From: Deltaproteobacteria bacterium HGW-Deltaproteobacteria-12
GTDB lineage: Bacteria; Desulfobacterota; Syntrophia; Syntrophales; Smithellaceae
Direction of reading: 5' to 3'
Assembly (NCBI GenBank): GCA_002840565.1
Contig: PHBK01000001.1
Span: 248,001 to 312,000 of the forward strand
DNA: 64,000 nt
In this document: in pieces, positions 46,923-56,373 of the stretch
Layout: each line of letters begins with the position of its first letter
Position numbering within the stretch: the stretch's first letter is position 1
Program-made: the position numbers and the translations under genes
The notes under the pieces: model-generated
What the model was told of the DNA's origin: nothing
What the model saw: the letters and a program-made list of their open reading frames with translations, nothing else
Databases searched by the model: none

Positions 46923-46933
46923 AGAATTAAAAA

Positions 46934-47287
46934 GTGACTGCTAATCTGGCCTTATTCATTTTTATCGCCATTGTTGTTGCTGTTTCTCTGGGTATCCTTT
47001 TGTTATCATATTTTCTCGGCAACCGTCCTCTTACCCCCGAAAAATCGGTGCCTTATGAATGCGGAATGGATCCGATAACTCAGCCAACCAGTCTATTCCC
47101 AGTGAAATTTTACAAAATCGCCCTGATTTTCGTAATATTTGATGTGGAAACGGTATTTATTTATTTATGGGCGGTCGTCGCTAAGGAAATGGGAGGCTTA
47201 GGTCTTATTCAAATATTCATATTTATTGTCATTTTATTAGTTCCACTTTTTTATGCCTGGCGTGAAGGAGATTTAAAGTGGGAATAA
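46934..47287 (+). CDS. nuoA: NADH-quinone oxidoreductase subunit A
   Basis: A 117-residue membrane subunit of complex I with three helices and the conserved loop PYECGMDP. It starts at GTG 46934 immediately after the dispersed repeat, with AAAGAATTAAAAAG as a poor ribosome site. Its end overlaps nuoB by 10 nt. First gene of a full nuoA-N operon. Confidence 0.95.
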   Translation: MTANLALFIFIAIVVAVSLGILLLSYFLGNRPLTPEKSVPYECGMDPITQPTSLFPVKFYKIALIFVIFDVETVFIYLWAVVAKEMGGLGLIQIFIFIVILLVPLFYAWREGDLKWE

Positions 47288-47748
47288 TACAGGAAAAAAA
47301 TTCACCCGTGATGCTGGCGAGCCTCGATGGCCTGGTCCGCTGGGCGCAAAAAAATTCACTCTGGCCGATGGCCTTTGGATTGGCCTGTTGCGCCATTGAA
47401 ATGATTTCTTCAGTCGCGGCGCGTTATGATCTTTCCCGTTTCGGCATGGAAATATTCCGGGCTTCACCGCGGCAGGCAGATGTTATGATCATCGCGGGTA
47501 CTGTGACTAAAAAAATGGCTCCTGCCGTACGTCGCCTTTATGATCAGATGCCGGAACCGAAGTGGGTTATTGCGATGGGTGCCTGTGCCTGCTCCGGCGG
47601 ACTTTTCAATACTTATGCCGTTGTGCAGGGAGTAGAGAAAATTGTTCCGGTTGACATTTATATTCCGGGATGCCCGGTAAGGCCGGAGGCACTGATTGAC
47701 GGACTGATTAAGCTGCAGAATTTAATAACTGCGGGAGATCGAACATGA
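47278..47748 (+). CDS. nuoB: NADH-quinone oxidoreductase subunit B
   Basis: A 156-residue subunit holding cluster N2, the last Fe-S centre before quinone. Ligands are visible in [16 protein letters not shown] and PGCPVRPE. It starts at GTG 47278 inside the end of nuoA and overlaps nuoC by 4 nt (ATGA). Confidence 0.97.
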   Translation: MGIIQEKNSPVMLASLDGLVRWAQKNSLWPMAFGLACCAIEMISSVAARYDLSRFGMEIFRASPRQADVMIIAGTVTKKMAPAVRRLYDQMPEPKWVIAMGACACSGGLFNTYAVVQGVEKIVPVDIYIPGCPVRPEALIDGLIKLQNLITAGDRT

Positions 47749-48191
47749 ACAGCGATTGCTTGCAGCAGAAATTAGGCGGCATGATCAAAGAAATTGATGT
47801 GTTTCGCGGTGAAACCACAGTCGTTATTGACAAAGAAAACCTGCTTAATATCGGCCGGATTTTAAAAGACGATGACCAATGCTCTTTTGACATCCTTTCC
47901 GATTGTTGTGGAGTTGATTTGTTTCCCCGGACACCGCGCTTTTGCGTTGTTTACCACCTTTATTCATTGCGGCACGGCCATAGACTTCGTCTTAAAGTAT
48001 TTCTTCCTGAAGATAACGCCGCAATTGACTCAGTAACGCCGATCTGGAGCACTGCCAACTGGCATGAGCGCGAGTGCTTTGATTTGTTGGGCATTCAGTT
48101 CAGCCATCATCCGGATTTGCGGCGGATTCTGCTGCCGGAAGATTTTGCGGGACATCCTCTGAGAAAGGACTTCCCTCTGGAGGGAAGATGA
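47745..48191 (+). CDS. nuoC: NADH-quinone oxidoreductase subunit C
   Basis: A 148-residue peripheral-arm subunit (30-kDa type), separate from nuoD. It has the family motif [14 protein letters not shown] and [10 protein letters not shown] at the end. It overlaps both neighbours by ATGA junctions, so translation is coupled. Confidence 0.95.
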   Translation: MNSDCLQQKLGGMIKEIDVFRGETTVVIDKENLLNIGRILKDDDQCSFDILSDCCGVDLFPRTPRFCVVYHLYSLRHGHRLRLKVFLPEDNAAIDSVTPIWSTANWHERECFDLLGIQFSHHPDLRRILLPEDFAGHPLRKDFPLEGR

Positions 48192-49366
48192 ATCCGATGA
48201 CCGCAAATACGACGGTAATTAATTTAGGGCCTCAGCATCCCAGCACTCACGGCGTTCTGAGAGTCATTCTGGAACTGGAAGGCGAAATAGTCTTGCGGGC
48301 TAAACCAGATATCGGGTTTCTGCACCGCGGCATTGAAAAACTTTCCGAGCATAGCACTTATCATCAGATTATTGTTTTAACCGACAGGCTTGATTACCTT
48401 GCGGCAATGAGCAACAATCTTGCTTACGTTCTGACAGTCGAAAAACTTCTCTCTGTTGATATCCCCAAACGTGCTCAATATGTGCGGGTTATTCTGGCTG
48501 AACTGCAGAGGATTGCCAGCCATCTTTTCTGGCTGGGAACTCATGCGCATGACCTGGGCGCGATGACGCCGCTATTCTACTGTCTTCGGGAAAGAGAGAA
48601 GATTCTGGATATATTTGACAGTGTTGCCGGTTCCCGTCTTACCCCTTCCTTTATGCGCATCGGCGGACTGGCCGCCGATATAGACGGCAGTTTCATTAAT
48701 CGCGTTCGCCTGTTTGCGTCTGACTTTTCCGGTCGTGTCGATCAATATGAAACTCTGCTTACGGAAAGCCCCATCTGGCAGGCGCGGACAAAAGGTGTCG
48801 GCACGATGCTTAAGGAGGAATATATCAATCTCGGCATTTCCGGCCCCCTTGTCCGGGCGGCGGGCATCAACTGGGACATCCGGAAATCCAATCCTTATTC
48901 TTCTTACGCGGATTTTGACTTTGCCGTACCGCAAGGTGAGAACGGGGATGTGTATGACCGCTATCTTGTGCGGATTCGTGAGATGCGGGAAAGCGCAAGA
49001 ATTATCAATCAGGCCGTTGATGGCCTTCCCGAAGGGAAATACGCCTGTTTCGATTCTCCAGCCGTATTTCCCGAGAAAAAAAATGTGCGGGAAAATATAG
49101 CGTCAATGATTCATCATTTCAATCTGGTGATGGACGGAATCCGGCCGCCGGCAGGGGAGGTTTATCACAGCATTGAATCACCGCGCGGCGAGCTTGGTTT
49201 TTATATTGTCAGCGACGGCAGTCCAAAGCCATTGAGATTAAAAGTGCGGCCGCCTTCTTTTGTCAACTTACAAGGGCTCTCCCGGATGGTGCAGGGCAGA
49301 ATGCTTTCTGATGCAGTGGCAATAATCAGCTCGATCGACTTTGTTTTAGCCGAAGTAGATCGCTGA
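48188..49366 (+). CDS. nuoD: NADH-quinone oxidoreductase subunit D
   Basis: A 392-residue subunit (49-kDa type) that forms the quinone site with nuoB. It has GPQHPSTHGVLRVILELEGE at the start, PDIGFLHRGIEKL, and the C-terminal SIDFVLAEVDR. The usual length. It overlaps nuoC by 4 nt. Confidence 0.97.
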   Translation: MNPMTANTTVINLGPQHPSTHGVLRVILELEGEIVLRAKPDIGFLHRGIEKLSEHSTYHQIIVLTDRLDYLAAMSNNLAYVLTVEKLLSVDIPKRAQYVRVILAELQRIASHLFWLGTHAHDLGAMTPLFYCLREREKILDIFDSVAGSRLTPSFMRIGGLAADIDGSFINRVRLFASDFSGRVDQYETLLTESPIWQARTKGVGTMLKEEYINLGISGPLVRAAGINWDIRKSNPYSSYADFDFAVPQGENGDVYDRYLVRIREMRESARIINQAVDGLPEGKYACFDSPAVFPEKKNVRENIASMIHHFNLVMDGIRPPAGEVYHSIESPRGELGFYIVSDGSPKPLRLKVRPPSFVNLQGLSRMVQGRMLSDAVAIISSIDFVLAEVDR

Positions 49367-49387
49367 AAAAAATAATGGATAGGAATT

Positions 49388-49909
49388 ATGAAAAAAGAGC
49401 TGCTGAAATTATTTAGTGCAGAGCAATTAGGACGGATCGATGAAGTAATAGAGCAATACAAGGATAGCAAGGGCAGCCTGCTTATCGTTCTGGAAAAGTC
49501 ACATGACATTTGCCGCTATATGCCGCTGCCGCTCCAAAGATATATAGCACAAAGAATGAATGTAGCACCCAGTCAGGTTCACGGCGTGGTTACATTTTAT
49601 TCTTATTTTTCGACGGTTCCCAAAGGAAAAAGTGTCGTCAAGGTTTGCACCGGCACTGCCTGCTACATGAAAGGCGCCGGTCAGATCCTGAAGAATACCA
49701 GAGAATATTTGGGTATCAAAGAAGGCGAAGTAACTCCGGATGGTGAGTATTCCGTGGAAGAGGTTCTTTGCCCCGGCGTTTGCGGACTCGCGCCGCTGGT
49801 TATTATCGATGAGCAGGCTTTTGGTTTGGTTGATCCCGAAAAGCCGGAAGATATTTTCAAACAATATAAGGAGAATTCCAATGACAGGACCGGATCTGAT
49901 AAAAATTAA
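49388..49909 (+). CDS. nuoE: NADH-quinone oxidoreductase subunit E
   Basis: A 173-residue thioredoxin-like [2Fe-2S] subunit (24-kDa type). The cluster ligands are in VCTGTACYMKGA and LCPGVCGLAP. It accepts electrons near the FMN site of NuoF. Its 3' end overlaps the next gene by 29 nt, and that gene encodes another [2Fe-2S] protein. Confidence 0.95.
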   Translation: MKKELLKLFSAEQLGRIDEVIEQYKDSKGSLLIVLEKSHDICRYMPLPLQRYIAQRMNVAPSQVHGVVTFYSYFSTVPKGKSVVKVCTGTACYMKGAGQILKNTREYLGIKEGEVTPDGEYSVEEVLCPGVCGLAPLVIIDEQAFGLVDPEKPEDIFKQYKENSNDRTGSDKN

Positions 49910-50261
49910 AAATGAGTATGCTAATAAAATCCGAAACCAGGCCAGAAGCGGTTTCGTCACGGTTGATGTTCACATGGGAACTTGCGGCATTGCCGCCGGC
50001 GCGCAGAAAATATTAGACACACTTCAAAATGAAATGGAAAAACTCGAAACGGATAATGTTAAAGTGCGGGGAACGGGTTGCGCCGGATTTTGCAGCATGG
50101 AACCAATGATTACGGTATATTTTCCAAAACAGCCTCCCGTGAAGTATGGAAATCTCAACACAAAAAAAGCTTTAGAGATATTCTACAGTCATGTTTTAGG
50201 CGGACACGTGAAAACTGATTACGCCATTAGTCAAGGATTGGAAAAACCGCAAATAAGGTAG
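49881..50261 (+). CDS. Extra thioredoxin-like [2Fe-2S] protein within the nuo operon
   Basis: A 126-residue protein, not one of the 14 standard subunits. It has the cysteine pattern of thioredoxin-like ferredoxins (HMGTCGIAAGA, then GTGCAGFCSMEP), which also occurs as the N-terminal part of HydB/HoxF-type proteins. The ATG at 49881 follows AAGGAG. It overlaps nuoE by 29 nt and precedes nuoF by 13 nt. It probably relays electrons at the NADH module, as in bifurcating hydrogenases. Confidence 0.85.
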   Translation: MTGPDLIKIKNEYANKIRNQARSGFVTVDVHMGTCGIAAGAQKILDTLQNEMEKLETDNVKVRGTGCAGFCSMEPMITVYFPKQPPVKYGNLNTKKALEIFYSHVLGGHVKTDYAISQGLEKPQIR

Positions 50262-50274
50262 ACAGGTAAGTAAT

Positions 50275-52062
50275 TTGATATCCAATATTACCAAAATAGC
50301 TTACTGTACAAACAAGCAATGTCCCTATCGCCGCGATATTGACGTACGTACAATGCTGATGAAGGCGCTTTATCAGTTATCGCTGGCCGATAAAGTCGAT
50401 CTGGTGGAAACGGAATGCCTGATTTCCTGCCACGAAGGGCCTTCGATAATGCTGCTTCCGTCGGGGCGGGTCGCACAGGTTAATCCCGAACACAATTTTA
50501 CCCAATGGCTTATTGCTAATATTGCAGCGCTTTATCACTCGCCCCATCGTCCTTCGATATCGTTGCGCGGTGACGCGGAAGTTACCCCCATCGACCAAAT
50601 GGATTTCTTCAGCAAGCAGGAGCTGGTGGTTATGCGTAACCGCGGCCACATTGACGCGGAAAATCTCGAAGAATACATTGCGCACGACGGTTATATGGCT
50701 CTTTACAAAGTTCTTACCGCCCTGAACCCTGAGGACGTTATTAAAGAAATTAAAGCTTCAGGCTTGAGAGGGCGCGGCGGCGCCGGTTTTCCCACCGGTC
50801 TCAAATGGGAAGAGACCAGAGGATACAAGACTTTTCCGAAATTTGTTATTTGTAACGGCGATGAAGGAGATCCCGGCGCTTTTATGGACAGGAGTTTGAT
50901 GGAATCCGATCCGCATGCCATTCTGGAAGGCATGGCTATCTGCGGTTATGCCATTGGCGCACAGCAGGGCTACATTTATGTCCGGGCAGAATATCCGCTC
51001 TCGGTCAAGTTGCTGCAAACTGCAATTGACAAAGCTAAAGAGAAAAATCTGCTGGGGAAGAATATTCTAAAATCCGGCTTCAATTTCAATATTGATATCT
51101 ATCCCGGTGCCGGTGCATTTGTCTGCGGCGAATCAACGGCGCTTATGTTTTCTATTGAGGGCAAACGCGGCATGCCGCGCATCAAGCCGCCCCGTTCATC
51201 GGAAGCAGGCCTCTGGGGTAAACCTACCTGTCTTAATAATGTCGAAACATTTTCCAACGTGCCGCAAATAATCAGGCGGGGCGCGGACTGGTTTAAGTCA
51301 TTCGGCACGGAAGAAAGCACCGGAACAAAAGTATTTTCCATGTCCGGTGCGCTAAGAAACGTCGGACTGGTGGAAGTACCAATGGGAATAACCCTGCGCA
51401 GTCTGATATTCGAAATCGGCGGCGGTATTAAAGGGAATGGCAAATTCAAAGCAGTGCAGCTGGGCGGGCCATCCGGCGGCTGTCTTACTGAAGAGCATCT
51501 CGATATTCCCGTAACGTTCGATTCCTTGCAGAATGTCGGCTCGATGATGGGTTCCGGTGGTGTCGTCGTAATGGACGATACCAATTGCATGGTTGACGTT
51601 GCGCGGTTTTTCACTCAGTTCAGCGTGGACGAATCGTGCGGTAAATGTGTCCCATGTAGAACCGGCTTGAGTGTTATGTTGGGTATTTTAGAAAAAATTA
51701 TTATAGGTAATGGCTTACCCGAAGATTTACATGAACTGGAAATACTTGCTCATCATATAAAAAACACATCGCATTGCGGATTGGGGCAGGCTGCTCCCAA
51801 CCCTGTTTTAAGCACATTGAGATATTTCCGGGATGAATATGAAGCACACATTTATGACAAACGGTGTCCGGCGCTGGTTTGCACAGATTTAATCCATTTT
51901 GAGATAGAAGCAGCTAATTGTAAAAGATGCGGACTTTGTGCCAAAGTCTGCCCGGTGGGAGCGATCTATTGGAATAAAAGCGAAATACCGGTGATAGAGA
52001 AAATTAAATGCACTCGCTGCAAGTCCTGCATCCGGGCGTGCAAGCAAGGAGCAATATACTGA
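50275..52062 (+). CDS. nuoF: NADH-quinone oxidoreductase subunit F, HydB-like with extra Fe-S domains
   Basis: A 595-residue FMN/NADH-binding subunit. Order: an N-terminal thioredoxin-like [2Fe-2S] domain (CTNKQC, ETECLISCHEGP), the core with the NADH site GLRGRGGAGFPTGLKW and FMN-binding part (NGDEGDPGAFMDR), the N3 [4Fe-4S] motif SCGKCVPCRTG, and a C-terminal pair of [4Fe-4S] motifs (CKRCGLCAKVCP, CTRCKSCIRACK). This layout is that of HydB/HoxF-type proteins in bifurcating hydrogenases more than of classical NuoF (about 430 residues). It starts at TTG 50275. Confidence 0.95.
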   Translation: MISNITKIAYCTNKQCPYRRDIDVRTMLMKALYQLSLADKVDLVETECLISCHEGPSIMLLPSGRVAQVNPEHNFTQWLIANIAALYHSPHRPSISLRGDAEVTPIDQMDFFSKQELVVMRNRGHIDAENLEEYIAHDGYMALYKVLTALNPEDVIKEIKASGLRGRGGAGFPTGLKWEETRGYKTFPKFVICNGDEGDPGAFMDRSLMESDPHAILEGMAICGYAIGAQQGYIYVRAEYPLSVKLLQTAIDKAKEKNLLGKNILKSGFNFNIDIYPGAGAFVCGESTALMFSIEGKRGMPRIKPPRSSEAGLWGKPTCLNNVETFSNVPQIIRRGADWFKSFGTEESTGTKVFSMSGALRNVGLVEVPMGITLRSLIFEIGGGIKGNGKFKAVQLGGPSGGCLTEEHLDIPVTFDSLQNVGSMMGSGGVVVMDDTNCMVDVARFFTQFSVDESCGKCVPCRTGLSVMLGILEKIIIGNGLPEDLHELEILAHHIKNTSHCGLGQAAPNPVLSTLRYFRDEYEAHIYDKRCPALVCTDLIHFEIEAANCKRCGLCAKVCPVGAIYWNKSEIPVIEKIKCTRCKSCIRACKQGAIY

Positions 52063-52078
52063 TTATGTTGGTTGAGCT

Positions 52079-54475
52079 ATGATAAAACTTAAGATTAACA
52101 ACAAGGAAGTGGAAGTAAAAAAAGGAAGCACGATTTTAGCCGCGGCAAAAAAAGCTGGTGTCTTTGTTCCGACACTTTGCCACGACGAAAGGCTTACTCC
52201 CTACGGCGCCTGCCGTTTGTGTATGGTCGCGGAAAGAAAAAAGCCGGCCAGACTGATCCCTTCCTGTTTTACACCGGCCCGCGATAGGATGGACATTGTC
52301 ACGGATAATTCAGAAATTTTAAAAAGCATAAAAAAACAACTTCAGCTTATTCTCATCAATCATCCGCTGGATTGCCCCGTCTGTGATAAAGCGGGTGAAT
52401 GCGCTCTCCAGAATCTGACTATCCGTTACGGAATTACTGAAGCGCCTTATAAACTTGAATTGCGAGCGAAACCGGTGGACAGAATGTCTTCTCTGATTGA
52501 AAGAGACATGAATCGCTGCATCCTCTGCGGCAGATGCGTTCGCATCTGCGGCGAGTTGCAGGGGCGTCATGAAATAGATTTCATCAACAGGGGAATCAAA
52601 ACCATTATCGGCACTGACGGCATGAGGCCGCTTAACTGCGATTTTTGCGGACAGTGCGTCTCGACTTGTCCCGTGGGAGCTCTGACCGACAATGTGTTTA
52701 AAAATACAACACGATCATGGAAATTGCAAAGAAAGAAAACAGTCTGCAGCCACTGCGGCATGGGCTGCGAGATTGTTTTAAATACGGAGCGGGGAAAAAT
52801 CAGAAGAGTTATTGCTCCTTTTGCCGATGGCGGTGCACTGCAAAATCTCTGCGCCCGCGGGCGTTTCGGCTGGAAGGCTTACGAATCGGAAAATCACCCT
52901 CTAAAACCGAGTGTCCGCATAAACGGCTCAGACAAACAGGTGGAATGGCCGGAAGCAATTGCTGCCGCGGCGAAACAACTGGATTCAATTCGCCGGCAAT
53001 CCGGCGGTGAGGCAATTGCCGCTATTTCCGGAGATTCTCTCACCATTGAAGAGGCAGGTTCTTATTCGAAATTCTTTGGCAATACTTTGGGCACTAATAA
53101 AATGGCTTCGATAAGCTCCTCCGGTTATCGCAATGTTCTGGAAACACTTATGCATAAAAAGGGACTGTCCTGTAAAATCGGTTCCCTGGAAGACATTGAA
53201 AACAGCGACGTTTTGCTTATTATCGGAGGCGGTGCGGCGGAATTGCATCCGGTGCTGAAAACTGTAATCAGCAACTTCCTCAAAAAGGAGGGCAGAGAAC
53301 TGGTAGTTATTTCATCATGGCCGGATTATTGTTTCTCGCGGGCAACTCTTCCCGTTTATATTAATCCTGAACATTATGACAAGCTGTTGCTGGAGTTTTC
53401 AGAGGCTATGGAAGGGCGCAAGTCCAATTCGTCATCGGATATTTCCAGCTTCGGCATACCAGCGGCAACACTGGCCAGGTTTATCTCCCTAATTCGAGGC
53501 AAACAGGAAATTACATTGCTGACTGCGCCGGACATTTTATGCAGCAGCGATATTCCGGGACGACTGGCAATTGTTTTGCATGAAAGATTGAAGGCTGTTA
53601 TTCCGCTCGGCGCCGCCTGCAACAGCAGGGGGGCTGTTCTGCGGGCGGGATTTGCAGCTTCTTCCGTCCCAGAGGCAACTGCATCAGAAAGCATACCCGC
53701 TCCTTTTTATTCCGGAGAAGATGTTTTCCGCGGAATAGAAGCGGGAACGGTTCGGGCGTTATATATACTGGGTGAAGATCCTCTGGAGAATATGGCTGAT
53801 CCGGAAAGAATCAAAAAATTACTGAACAAGCTGGATTTAATTATCTGCCAAAGTCCCTATCGCACATCTGTGTCATCCTATGCTCATATCAACCTGCCTT
53901 CGGCCGCACTTCCGGAAAAATCCGGGACGATTGTCGATCTCTGGGGCAGGGAACACATTCTTCATCCGGCATTGGATATTCCGTCAGGTGCGATGACGGA
54001 TCTGAATATTCTGACGAAACTGGAAGATGCCCTGAAAAAATGCGGGCCAGCCGATGAAGGAGAAAAGTATAAGGCTGTCGGCAAAATGCCCGCTTCTGCA
54101 GCGGAAACAACAGCAAAACATACTGATCTGCCGGACTTGGACAAAACTCATTTCCCCTTCACCATGACAGCGGTGGCTTCCGTTTATGGTGATGGAATTA
54201 TTTCCCGGCAAAGTCCGGAACTTTCGCAGATTAAGGGCGGCCTGAAAATAATTATGCACAACGATGATTTGGAAAGACTTGATCTGGTGGAAAACGATGC
54301 TGTGGCAGTTATGTCGCCTTTTGGCAAGGCGTCCGGCCATGTGGAAACTTCCTTTAATCTCCGGCGCGGAAACGTGCTGATCATGAACATAACGGGAAAT
54401 TTGGCGGCTTTATCTTTGTTTGACGGCAGGAATGCCGCCATCCCGGCGAATATCCGGAAGATGGAGGCAAGATAG
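52079..54475 (+). CDS. nuoG: NADH-quinone oxidoreductase subunit G
   Basis: A 798-residue subunit with an N-terminal [2Fe-2S] domain (PTLCHDERLTPYGACRLC), a His-Cys type [4Fe-4S] region (CPVCDKAGECALQ), a ferredoxin pair (CILCGRCVRICGE, CDFCGQCVSTCP) and a molybdopterin-oxidoreductase-like domain starting with CSHCGMGCE. The last domain binds no cofactor in NuoG and has structural use. It links NuoF to NuoB through the cluster chain. Confidence 0.95.
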   Translation: MIKLKINNKEVEVKKGSTILAAAKKAGVFVPTLCHDERLTPYGACRLCMVAERKKPARLIPSCFTPARDRMDIVTDNSEILKSIKKQLQLILINHPLDCPVCDKAGECALQNLTIRYGITEAPYKLELRAKPVDRMSSLIERDMNRCILCGRCVRICGELQGRHEIDFINRGIKTIIGTDGMRPLNCDFCGQCVSTCPVGALTDNVFKNTTRSWKLQRKKTVCSHCGMGCEIVLNTERGKIRRVIAPFADGGALQNLCARGRFGWKAYESENHPLKPSVRINGSDKQVEWPEAIAAAAKQLDSIRRQSGGEAIAAISGDSLTIEEAGSYSKFFGNTLGTNKMASISSSGYRNVLETLMHKKGLSCKIGSLEDIENSDVLLIIGGGAAELHPVLKTVISNFLKKEGRELVVISSWPDYCFSRATLPVYINPEHYDKLLLEFSEAMEGRKSNSSSDISSFGIPAATLARFISLIRGKQEITLLTAPDILCSSDIPGRLAIVLHERLKAVIPLGAACNSRGAVLRAGFAASSVPEATASESIPAPFYSGEDVFRGIEAGTVRALYILGEDPLENMADPERIKKLLNKLDLIICQSPYRTSVSSYAHINLPSAALPEKSGTIVDLWGREHILHPALDIPSGAMTDLNILTKLEDALKKCGPADEGEKYKAVGKMPASAAETTAKHTDLPDLDKTHFPFTMTAVASVYGDGIISRQSPELSQIKGGLKIIMHNDDLERLDLVENDAVAVMSPFGKASGHVETSFNLRRGNVLIMNITGNLAALSLFDGRNAAIPANIRKMEAR

Positions 54476-54479
54476 ACAA

Positions 54480-55424
54480 GTGGAATTGGCTGTCCTCAAA
54501 ATAATTATAATCTTTGCGGTAATATTGACCGCTATTGCTTATACAACTCTTTTAGAGAGGCGTTTTCTCGGTTTTTTCCAGCTCCGTCTGGGGCCAAACC
54601 GTGTCGGGCCTTTCGGGTTATTTCAGCCGATAGCCGATGTCATAAAACTGTTTTTCAAGGAAGATATAACAGTTTCTCATGCCCACAAATTTTATTTCAT
54701 CGCGGCACCTGTCATATCAGTTGCCGCAGTGCTGACCTGCTTTGCCGTTGTTCCGTTTGCCGGTAATGTATACGTCGCCGATATTTCCGTTGCCGTCCTT
54801 TTTTTAATGGCCTTTTCCTCCATGGGTGTTTATGGATTTTTGCTGGCCGGATGGGCTTCCAATAACAAATATTCCGCGTTGGGCGGATACCGGGCGGCGG
54901 CGCAAATGGTCAGCTATGAAGTGCCGCTGGCTTTATCTCTGGCTGGAGTACTGATTCTGGGCGGCACAATGAGCCTGGTGGATATTGTCAACAACCAGAA
55001 TGGATTATGGTACATATTCCAGCAGCCTCTGGGATTTATCATCTTTGTTGTCTGCACTTTTGCGGAAACAAATCGCACACCATTTGATTTTTATGAATGC
55101 GAAAATGAGCTTGTTGCCGGCTATTTTACCGAATATTCTTCGATGAAATTCGGCTTATTCTATATGACGGAATATGCCCACATGCTGCTGGCTTCCTGCC
55201 TGATTACTGTTTTTTATCTGGGCGGCTGGAATGGTCCTTTGCTGCCGCCGCTCCTCTGGTTTGTCATCAAAGTGTTCTTAGTGCTGTTTGTGTTTGTCTG
55301 GGTTCGGGCTACCTTTCCTCGTCTGCGTTATGACCAGTTGATGACGCTGGCCTGGAAAGTTCTCTTGCCGCTGGCTTTTGTGAATTTGTTCGTGACGGCT
55401 GTCGTTGCCGTAGCTTTGTCGTGA
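54480..55424 (+). CDS. nuoH: NADH-quinone oxidoreductase subunit H
   Basis: A 314-residue membrane subunit (ND1 type) next to the quinone site. It has LLERRFLGFFQLRLGPNRVG, FAETNRTPFDFYECENELV and RATFPRLRYDQLM. The open frame begins inside nuoG, but the GTG at 54480, with GGAGG 12 nt before it, is the probable start. It is followed by nuoI after 10 nt. Confidence 0.95.
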   Translation: MELAVLKIIIIFAVILTAIAYTTLLERRFLGFFQLRLGPNRVGPFGLFQPIADVIKLFFKEDITVSHAHKFYFIAAPVISVAAVLTCFAVVPFAGNVYVADISVAVLFLMAFSSMGVYGFLLAGWASNNKYSALGGYRAAAQMVSYEVPLALSLAGVLILGGTMSLVDIVNNQNGLWYIFQQPLGFIIFVVCTFAETNRTPFDFYECENELVAGYFTEYSSMKFGLFYMTEYAHMLLASCLITVFYLGGWNGPLLPPLLWFVIKVFLVLFVFVWVRATFPRLRYDQLMTLAWKVLLPLAFVNLFVTAVVAVALS

Positions 55425-55434
55425 GAGGAAGAAA

Positions 55435-55875
55435 ATGTTTAAAATTATGGCGCTGCTCAAGGGATTAAAGCTAACTTTGCGGCAGTTTTTTACGAAGCCG
55501 ATTACAATGAGTTACCCGGAAGAAAAATGGGATTTCCCCGAGAGATTCCGGGGACAGACAGTGCTGATCAAAAATGAAAAGGGAGAACCTCTTTGTGTCG
55601 CGTGCGGCTTGTGTGAAAAAATCTGTCCCTGCTCCTGTATAGAAGTTTCTCCCGCCTCTGCTGCTGACGGAATTCGCCGGATGGAGCATTATCAGATCAA
55701 TCTTCTGCGGTGCAGTTTCTGCGGGCTGTGCGTGGAAGCCTGCCCCGTTGACGCCATTCGCATGGGGAAAGGCTATGAGTTGGCCCAAAGCAGTAAACAA
55801 GCTTTGATTCTGCAGGAAAACAGTCTGTTGTTGAATTATTCGAATACCGGAGATTCATCATGCTTGAACAAATAA
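55435..55875 (+). CDS. nuoI: NADH-quinone oxidoreductase subunit I
   Basis: A 146-residue two-cluster ferredoxin subunit (23-kDa, TYKY type) with CVACGLCEKICP and CSFCGLCVEACP, and the RFRGQ motif before them. It joins the NuoG chain to NuoB. It overlaps nuoJ by 16 nt. Confidence 0.95.
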   Translation: MFKIMALLKGLKLTLRQFFTKPITMSYPEEKWDFPERFRGQTVLIKNEKGEPLCVACGLCEKICPCSCIEVSPASAADGIRRMEHYQINLLRCSFCGLCVEACPVDAIRMGKGYELAQSSKQALILQENSLLLNYSNTGDSSCLNK

Positions 55876-56369
55876 TTTTCTGGATTACCGGGTTTGTGCT
55901 GATCGCCGCGGCCGTGGGCGTCGTCGCCATGAAAAACCCGGTCAACAGCGTCATTTCCCTGCTGGTGGCTATGTTTGCCCTGGCCTCATTTTATGTTTTA
56001 ATGGGAGCACATGTCGTCGCGCTCTTTCAGATAATTGTTTATATCGGGGCGATCATTGTTTTGTTTCTGTTTGTGGTAATGCTGCTGAATATAAAAGATA
56101 TCCGGCAGATGCTGGTGCGCGATTTACGCACGTTAATCTTGAGCGCAGCGGCTATTATCGTCATTGCCGGTACTGTCTGCCTGTTCTGGTTTGCGCTGCA
56201 GATAAGAGTTGACGCAGCAGGCGTGTACGCGCTGCAAGCCCCGGCAACACTGAAAGCGCTGGCTCTGGATATTTTCAGCAGGCATTTGCTGGCTCTGGAG
56301 CTGACTTCAGTTCTTCTGCTGGTGGGAGCAGTAGGCGCGCTGCTCATCAGTCGGAAATTAAGGGGGTAA
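55860..56369 (+). CDS. nuoJ: NADH-quinone oxidoreductase subunit J
   Basis: A 169-residue membrane subunit (ND6 type) with five helices. It has NPVNSVISLLVAMFALASFY and VYIGAIIVLFLFVVMLLN. Overlaps nuoI, and nuoK begins 5 nt after it. Confidence 0.93.
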   Translation: MLEQIIFWITGFVLIAAAVGVVAMKNPVNSVISLLVAMFALASFYVLMGAHVVALFQIIVYIGAIIVLFLFVVMLLNIKDIRQMLVRDLRTLILSAAAIIVIAGTVCLFWFALQIRVDAAGVYALQAPATLKALALDIFSRHLLALELTSVLLLVGAVGALLISRKLRG

Positions 56370-56373
56370 TTGT

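Larger units (their letters stand above)
46419..46933. other. Regulatory region between the NtrC gene and nuoA
   Basis: A 515-bp, very AT-rich spacer without a gene. It contains candidate enhancer sites (46441-46459, 46607-46619, 46629-46641 and 46770-46782), a sigma-54 promoter (46789-46804) and the second copy of the dispersed repeat (46825-46922) immediately before the nuoA start. It is long and organised like a typical sigma-54 control region. Confidence 0.6.

Noticed and set aside
49740-49880. Upstream start for the extra [2Fe-2S] protein inside nuoE
   Set aside because: It would run across nuoE. The ATG at 49881 has AAGGAG and fits the family length.
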